DNA of 64,000 nucleotides, taken from the NCBI RefSeq assembly GCF_020165195.1, contig NZ_JAIUHR010000025.1, positions 1-64,000 on the forward strand. The letters run 5' to 3'. The position numbers and the translations under genes are program-made. The DNA comes from Mesorhizobium sp. CA14 (GTDB lineage: Bacteria > Pseudomonadota > Alphaproteobacteria > Rhizobiales > Rhizobiaceae). Below the pieces are notes generated by a model. It was not told the origin of the DNA. It did no database searches and saw only the letters and a program-made list of their open reading frames with translations. Below are positions 61,201-64,000 of this stretch, one piece after another. The number at the start of each line of letters is the position of its first letter. Positions within the stretch are counted from its first letter, which is position 1.

Positions 61201-61401
61201 CTGCTCGAGCGGCGTGGTGACCGTATCGGCAACGACCTGCGCGCTGGCGCCCGGATAGTGGGCGCTGACCACGACCTGCGGCGGCGTGATGTCGGGGAAC
61301 TGCGAGACCGGCAACAGGAAATAGGCGATCGCGCCGGCGAGGACCATGATGATGGCGATCGCCGACGCGAAGATCGGGCGGTGGATGAAGAAGTTCACCA
61401 T
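58204..61401 (-). CDS. RND family efflux transporter, inner-membrane pump (AcrB/MexB type)
   Basis: This 1065-residue HAE1 pump is clearly of the AcrB/MexB type. It begins MVNFFIHRPIFASAIAIIMV, has VVSAHYPGASAQVVADTVTT and PLEQQINGVQGMTYMSSTSS, TM4 with AIGLVVDDAIVVVENVERQL (proton-relay Asp pair), IPVSLIATLAVMYMLGFSLN and the second half with ILIVEFARRRREEGLTIVEA. The C-terminus is long and charged. Its start overlaps the stop of a 78-residue gene by 7 bp. A divergent TetR regulator with an operator palindrome lies upstream. Confidence 0.93.
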   Translation of the reverse strand: MVNFFIHRPIFASAIAIIMVLAGAIAYFLLPVSQFPDITPPQVVVSAHYPGASAQVVADTVTTPLEQQINGVQGMTYMSSTSSNDGSSTITITFDVGYPLSTAAVDVQNRVSQAASSLPAIVNQGGVTIKKQNPNFVLIVDLTSPDGSVDPVALSNLAYLQVVDPLKRLPGVGDVQIFGERRYSMRVWLDPDKLANLGITAVDVQNAISEQNVQVAAGKIGQSPAPAGTAFEMQVNAVGRLSDPKEFGDIVVRANSQNGSLVRLRDVARIELGALQYSSSAFFGKDPTVVLAVYQMPGSNALDLQQRVKDKMQELSKRFPKGVSYAMHYDTTRFVSASMHDVLITLGEALVLVVAVVFIFLQSWRTTIIPTIAIPVSLIATLAVMYMLGFSLNMLSLLGMVLAIGLVVDDAIVVVENVERQLEAGLKPLAATRAAMAEVTGPIIATTAVLMAVFVPVAFIPGVSGRLYNQFALTVAISVGISAFNSLTLSPALSAAFLRHRGETQFVLFRWFNAGFDWLSHAYAHGVRILIKLRWIMLGLFAAGLVATYFVWQKLPSTFLPVEDQGYFFVVIQLPDGASLERTDAVAQKARDILQNTPGVDIVGSISGLNFLTSAAQSNSAVEFAILKPWDERGPDQSASKLVEQVRGKLLQMPDAFALSFDPPSIPGIGTTGGFEFQVEDLSGRGSAALNDVTQALIAEARKQPELNPQQLFSSFSTSTPQFNYDLDRSKAKLLGLNLPDVFNTLQIYLGSLYVNDFNLFGRTFRVTIQADKDARADATDISRLYVRNASGGMVPLSTLGKLVPIVGPETVPHYNNNASALINGGAAPGFSSGQAVAAMERAAANVLPRDFGYEWTGITYQELKAGSIASVVFGLAIVFVFLILAAQYESWAMPFMVLLAVPLALFGAFIVLLLRGMQIDVYSQIGFVMLIGLAAKNAILIVEFARRRREEGLTIVEAAMEAARLRLRPILMTAFAFILGVLPLMFATGAGAASRQSIGTTVFGGMVAATILSLVFVPVFYAVIEQLRERGEKEPAKAHDDAPQQDDIEPTAEPALQPLAQAAE

Positions 61402-61631
61402 GATGCGGACGCCTCGCCGAACGGGTTTGCGAAATGGCGCAGGCGCCGGGCCAGGCCGGAGCCGGAATCCTGCAGGAAGGATGGCGGGATATTGCCCGGC
61501 GTCCGGTCAGCCGCGCGCTGGCGCAGCATCCGTTCGAAGGCTTTGGGGTCGATCCCGTCCGCCTTCATCACCAGCCGGATCATCGGATCCCGGATGGCTT
61601 CGTCGATCGTCAGGTCTTTGCGCTTTTGCAT
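61395..61631 (-). CDS. Small protein translationally coupled to the RND pump
   Basis: This 78-residue protein (MQKRKDLTIDEAIRDPMIRL, then VMKADGIDPKAFERMLRQRA) is predicted to be mainly helical and soluble. I recognise no family. GGAG lies eight bases before ATG 61631, and its end overlaps the RND start. Such a short first gene may serve as a translational leader for the pump, or act as a small regulator of it. Confidence 0.72.
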   Translation of the reverse strand: MQKRKDLTIDEAIRDPMIRLVMKADGIDPKAFERMLRQRAADRTPGNIPPSFLQDSGSGLARRLRHFANPFGEASASW

Positions 61632-61783
61632 AGGAGTGGCTCCTTGCTCGGCCCCCATCGCTTGATCACGGACCGCTTTTCTCGTTCTTCACCGGCCGAA
61701 GCCGCATGACAGGCAGGTTTTGCGTCCCATCTCACTCTGGCAGGGCTATCGGAGGGCCTTGTCGTTTGACGGCGAGTGATATA

Positions 61784-61830
61784 GGTGTTACCAGTAAGTA
61801 ACATGCTGGAAGTTACAGACCGGTAACACC
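61784..61830. promoter_or_regulatory. Probable TetR operator of the second RND operon
   Basis: GGTGTTACC (61784-61792) and GGTAACACC (61822-61830) are perfect inverted repeats, with an inner GTAAC/GTTAC pair between them. The 47-bp element lies in the divergent gap, 48 bp before the TetR start, a classic position for a TetR-type repressor that controls both directions. Confidence 0.7.
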
Positions 61831-61878
61831 CTAGTCAAGAGGTGGCGACGGTTTTTTTGGAAACGACGAAAGGAGAGC

Positions 61879-62463
61879 ATGATGACTGACGGCGTTGCGG
61901 AGCGTTCCCGTCCCCGGGACCGAATCCTGGAGACGGCGCAGGACATGTTCCACAAGCACGGCATCAAGGGTGTGGGCGTCGACGCCATCACCGAGGCTGC
62001 CGGCACCAACAAGATGACGCTTTACCGTCACTTCGAGTCCAAGGACGAATTGATCGTCGAATGCCTGCGCGCAACGGCGGCGAAGGCTTCGAGAATCTGG
62101 GACGAATTCGAGGCCAAGCATCCCGGCGACAAGCTCGCCCAGCTGCACGCTTGGGTCCAAAAGGCTTCGGAGCTGCTGAGCGCCGATAGCCGCGGCTGCG
62201 ATATGGCCAATGCCGCCGTCGAGCTCACCGAGACCGATCACCCGGCAAGACGCGTCATCAAGGAACTGAAGGAAGCCCAGCGCGAAAAGCTTGTTGCGCT
62301 TTGTCGCGATGCCGGCATCGGCCAGGCCGAGCTTCTTGCCGACACGCTGTCGCTGCTGCTCGAAGGCGCGCGCGTCTCGATGCAGAGCGTCGGCGCCGAA
62401 GGCCCGAGCGCGCAATTCGTGCGCATGGCCGAAAGCCTGATTGCTTCGTTCCGGGCGCGCTGA
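61879..62463 (+). CDS. TetR family repressor of the second RND operon
   Basis: This 194-residue repressor has the HTH at about residues 14-60 (RILETAQDMFHKHGIKGVGV, DAITEAAGTNKMTLYRHFES) and a C-terminal domain with SRGCDMANAAVELTETDHPA. AAAGGAG precedes the start; a second ATG three bases later is equally possible. It is divergent from the 78-residue/RND/adaptor operon, with the operator palindrome between them. Confidence 0.88.
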   Translation: MMTDGVAERSRPRDRILETAQDMFHKHGIKGVGVDAITEAAGTNKMTLYRHFESKDELIVECLRATAAKASRIWDEFEAKHPGDKLAQLHAWVQKASELLSADSRGCDMANAAVELTETDHPARRVIKELKEAQREKLVALCRDAGIGQAELLADTLSLLLEGARVSMQSVGAEGPSAQFVRMAESLIASFRAR

Positions 62464-62517
62464 TCTCTTCGCCTCGTCCTGAATCTGTTATGCTGTTCCT
62501 GAAACGGGCGCTAGACG

Positions 62518-63306
62518 ATGGGTCAGGCAAGTTTTCCGGAGATGTATGAGCGCTGGCTCGTGGGTCCTCTCTTCCGCCCCTGGGCCGAAGTGACCTTCGA
62601 AGAACTGAAGCTGTCTCCAGGCCATCGTGTGTTGGACATCGCCTGCGGCACGGGAATAGTTGCCCGGGTTGCCAGGGAACGGCTCGGTGCCGCCGGATAT
62701 GTCCTCGGCATCGACATCAACGCAGATATGCTTGCTGTCGCGCGCACCGTGGCGCCGGATATCGATTGGCGCGTCGGTAACGCCGGTGCACTGCCGCTCG
62801 GTGACAGAGAGCAGTTCGACGTGATCGTCTGCCAGCAGGGGCTGCAGTTCTTTCCCGACAAGTCCGCTGCGGCGGCGGAGATGCGGCGAGCGCTGGCGCA
62901 GGGCGGCCGGCTGGCCGTTGCCACGTGGCACCCCGATGATGAAATCCCCTTCTTTCGGGATCTTCGCCGCGTCGCCGAGCGCCTCCTCGGTCCAGTGGTG
63001 GACCTGCGCCACAGCTTTGGGAATGCGGCGCTGATCGAGGTGCTGCTCCGGGACGCCGGTTTCCACGACGTCCGATCAAGGACAATATCGCGCAGGATAC
63101 GCTTTGAGGACGGGGCGCCTCTCCTGCGGTTGAACACGATGGCCCTGGTTGGCATGAGCGCCGCCGGCAAGGCAATGGCCGATCAGGAACGCAAGCACGT
63201 CGTGGAGGATATCATGAGCGGGAGCGCGCCCGTGCTGCAGTCTTATGCGGATGGATCGGGAGTCGCTTTCGAACTCAGCTCCAATCTGGTGACGGCAAAA
63301 GGCTAG
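62518..63306 (+). CDS. Class I SAM-dependent methyltransferase
   Basis: This 262-residue protein has the Rossmann-type methyltransferase motif I VLDIACGTGIVARVARERLG near residue 39, the acidic residue in LGIDINADMLAVAR and motif IV in QFDVIVCQQGLQFFPDKSAA. The pattern is UbiE/COQ5-like or small-molecule methyltransferase; the substrate is unknown. No strong Shine-Dalgarno is visible. It lies 54 bp after the TetR gene on the same strand and may be co-transcribed with it. Confidence 0.83.
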   Translation: MGQASFPEMYERWLVGPLFRPWAEVTFEELKLSPGHRVLDIACGTGIVARVARERLGAAGYVLGIDINADMLAVARTVAPDIDWRVGNAGALPLGDREQFDVIVCQQGLQFFPDKSAAAAEMRRALAQGGRLAVATWHPDDEIPFFRDLRRVAERLLGPVVDLRHSFGNAALIEVLLRDAGFHDVRSRTISRRIRFEDGAPLLRLNTMALVGMSAAGKAMADQERKHVVEDIMSGSAPVLQSYADGSGVAFELSSNLVTAKG

Positions 63307-63355
63307 GCGCGTATCTGGTCAGCATTAGGTAGCTTCGCCTCCGCCTTTGGCACGC

Positions 63356-63395
63356 AAAGAAAAAGCCCGCTGCCGGGAGGAGGTGGCAGCGGGCT
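63356..63395 (-). terminator. Intrinsic terminator for the LacI-type gene
   Basis: AGCCCGCTGCC and GGCAGCGGGCT form a perfect 11-bp stem; on the minus strand it is followed by TTTTTCTTT. This is the clearest intrinsic terminator in the window. It lies 187 bp after the LacI stop, a long 3' untranslated region. Confidence 0.8.
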
Positions 63396-63582
63396 CGATT
63401 TCGAATACGGCACGGGAGGAGGAGTACCGCACTCAGCGTCGGCATCACATCTGGGAGGAGGAGACGGCCGACGCCCAGATAAATACGAGGTGCCTAACGA
63501 TTCGGCAATTGCGAAACCTGCATAGCTGCTGTGCAGAATTGCGGGATCAATCGTCAGACAAATAAGCGAGCAGCCGCCCGCG

Positions 63583-64000
63583 CTACTGCACCGGCACGTT
63601 TTCCTTGAAGATCAGCCGCGGCTCGATGAATTTCTTGGTCAGGTACGGCGCCGACGAGGCGATGGAGCCGAGCAGGCGGATCACCGACTGCTCGGCGATC
63701 AGCCGCGCATTCTGGTCGATGACAACGTCGGCGAGATCGTCGACGAGATAGCGGCGCGTTTCCTTGGTCAGGTCGTGGCAGATGAAGACCGGCTTCTTGC
63801 GCGGTTTGACCTCGAGCAAGGCCTTGGCCACGCCGGACCGTCCGGCGCCGACGCAATAGATGCCGAGCAACTCCGGTTCGTTGTGCAGCGCCTTGACGGT
63901 CGCGCGGTAGCTGGCATCCGGGTCGTCATTGCTCTCGGCGGCGCTTGAGACCGTGAGGTTGGGAAACTCTTCGCTCAGCACCGAACGAAAACCCATCTCG
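63583..64000 (-). CDS. LacI family transcriptional regulator, C-terminal part (cut by the window edge)
   Basis: About 139 residues of the C-terminal sugar-binding lobe of a LacI/PurR-type regulator are visible: LLGIYCVGAGRSGVAKALLE, KPVFICHDLTKETRRYLVDD and NARLIAEQSVIRLLGSIASS, as in the ribose-type periplasmic-binding fold. The N-terminal HTH lies beyond position 64000. The first Met in this window (63996) is internal. Genes next to it outside the window will tell what it controls. Confidence 0.78.
   Translation of the reverse strand, partial: EMGFRSVLSEEFPNLTVSSAAESNDDPDASYRATVKALHNEPELLGIYCVGAGRSGVAKALLEVKPRKKPVFICHDLTKETRRYLVDDLADVVIDQNARLIAEQSVIRLLGSIASSAPYLTKKFIEPRLIFKENVPVQ

Noticed and set aside
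63347..63565. 72-codon plus-strand frame over the terminator
   Set aside because: It reads through an intrinsic terminator stem and GGAGGAG repeats, with a Glu/Arg-rich artificial-looking translation and no ribosome-binding site.

Overview
The window is GC-rich, dense in short ATGA/TAATG gene overlaps, and carries rhizobial-type palindromic intergenic repeats. With its many ABC, RND, TetR, GntR, LysR and SorC/DeoR genes this suggests a Rhizobiales chromosome, most likely Mesorhizobium or a close Phyllobacteriaceae relative. That is an inference from gene content and repeats; no rRNA or marker gene is present. I saw no tRNA, CRISPR array, transposase or phage gene.

Left part (1-20.4 kb). mtnK-mtnA (methylthioribose kinase and isomerase) face a three-gene ribose-type ABC importer across a palindromic divergent promoter, so this looks like a 5-methylthioribose (or 5-deoxyribose) uptake and salvage locus. 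Then follow a DUF1127 small protein, a soluble winged-helix/TPR regulator, a stand-alone D-Ala-D-Ala ligase, a RhaD-like aldolase/dehydrogenase fusion with a SorC-type regulator (possibly the next step of the same sugar pathway), an acyl-CoA synthetase, and a TetR-MFP-RND efflux unit.

Core (20.4-44.9 kb). This is an almost uninterrupted methylated-amine island. Tmm oxidises trimethylamine to TMAO, Tdm (DUF1989-GcvT) demethylates TMAO, and the four-subunit heme N-demethylase DmmDABC converts dimethylamine to methylamine. GmaS, MgsABC and MgdABCD then run the N-methylglutamate pathway to 5,10-methylene-THF and glutamate. Two APC permeases, three very small membrane proteins, two unknown membrane-associated proteins and an XRE-cupin regulator lie in the same island. 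An AT-rich near-palindrome with core GTGAAATTTNTTTCRT lies in front of its transcription units and is a candidate operator for the whole regulon. Four steps release or use one-carbon units, and three of the enzymes carry a THF-binding GcvT fold, so formaldehyde is probably captured on the enzyme. C1 oxidation genes and the TMAO importer TmoXWV are not in this window.

Right part (44.9-64 kb). An SDR dehydrogenase and a tandem-DUF427 protein precede the 5'-truncated remnant of a peptide-type binding protein, whose intact paralogue sits at 52.9-54.5 kb in a full ABC operon (SBP, two permeases, fused dual ATPase). Next come an internally deleted enolase-superfamily remnant beside its intact relative, a GntR regulator, a second RND efflux operon with its divergent TetR and a strong operator palindrome, a SAM methyltransferase, and the C-terminal part of a LacI regulator running off the window end.

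Start codons were chosen by Shine-Dalgarno position and family N-termini. All functions are read from sequence by eye without database searches.
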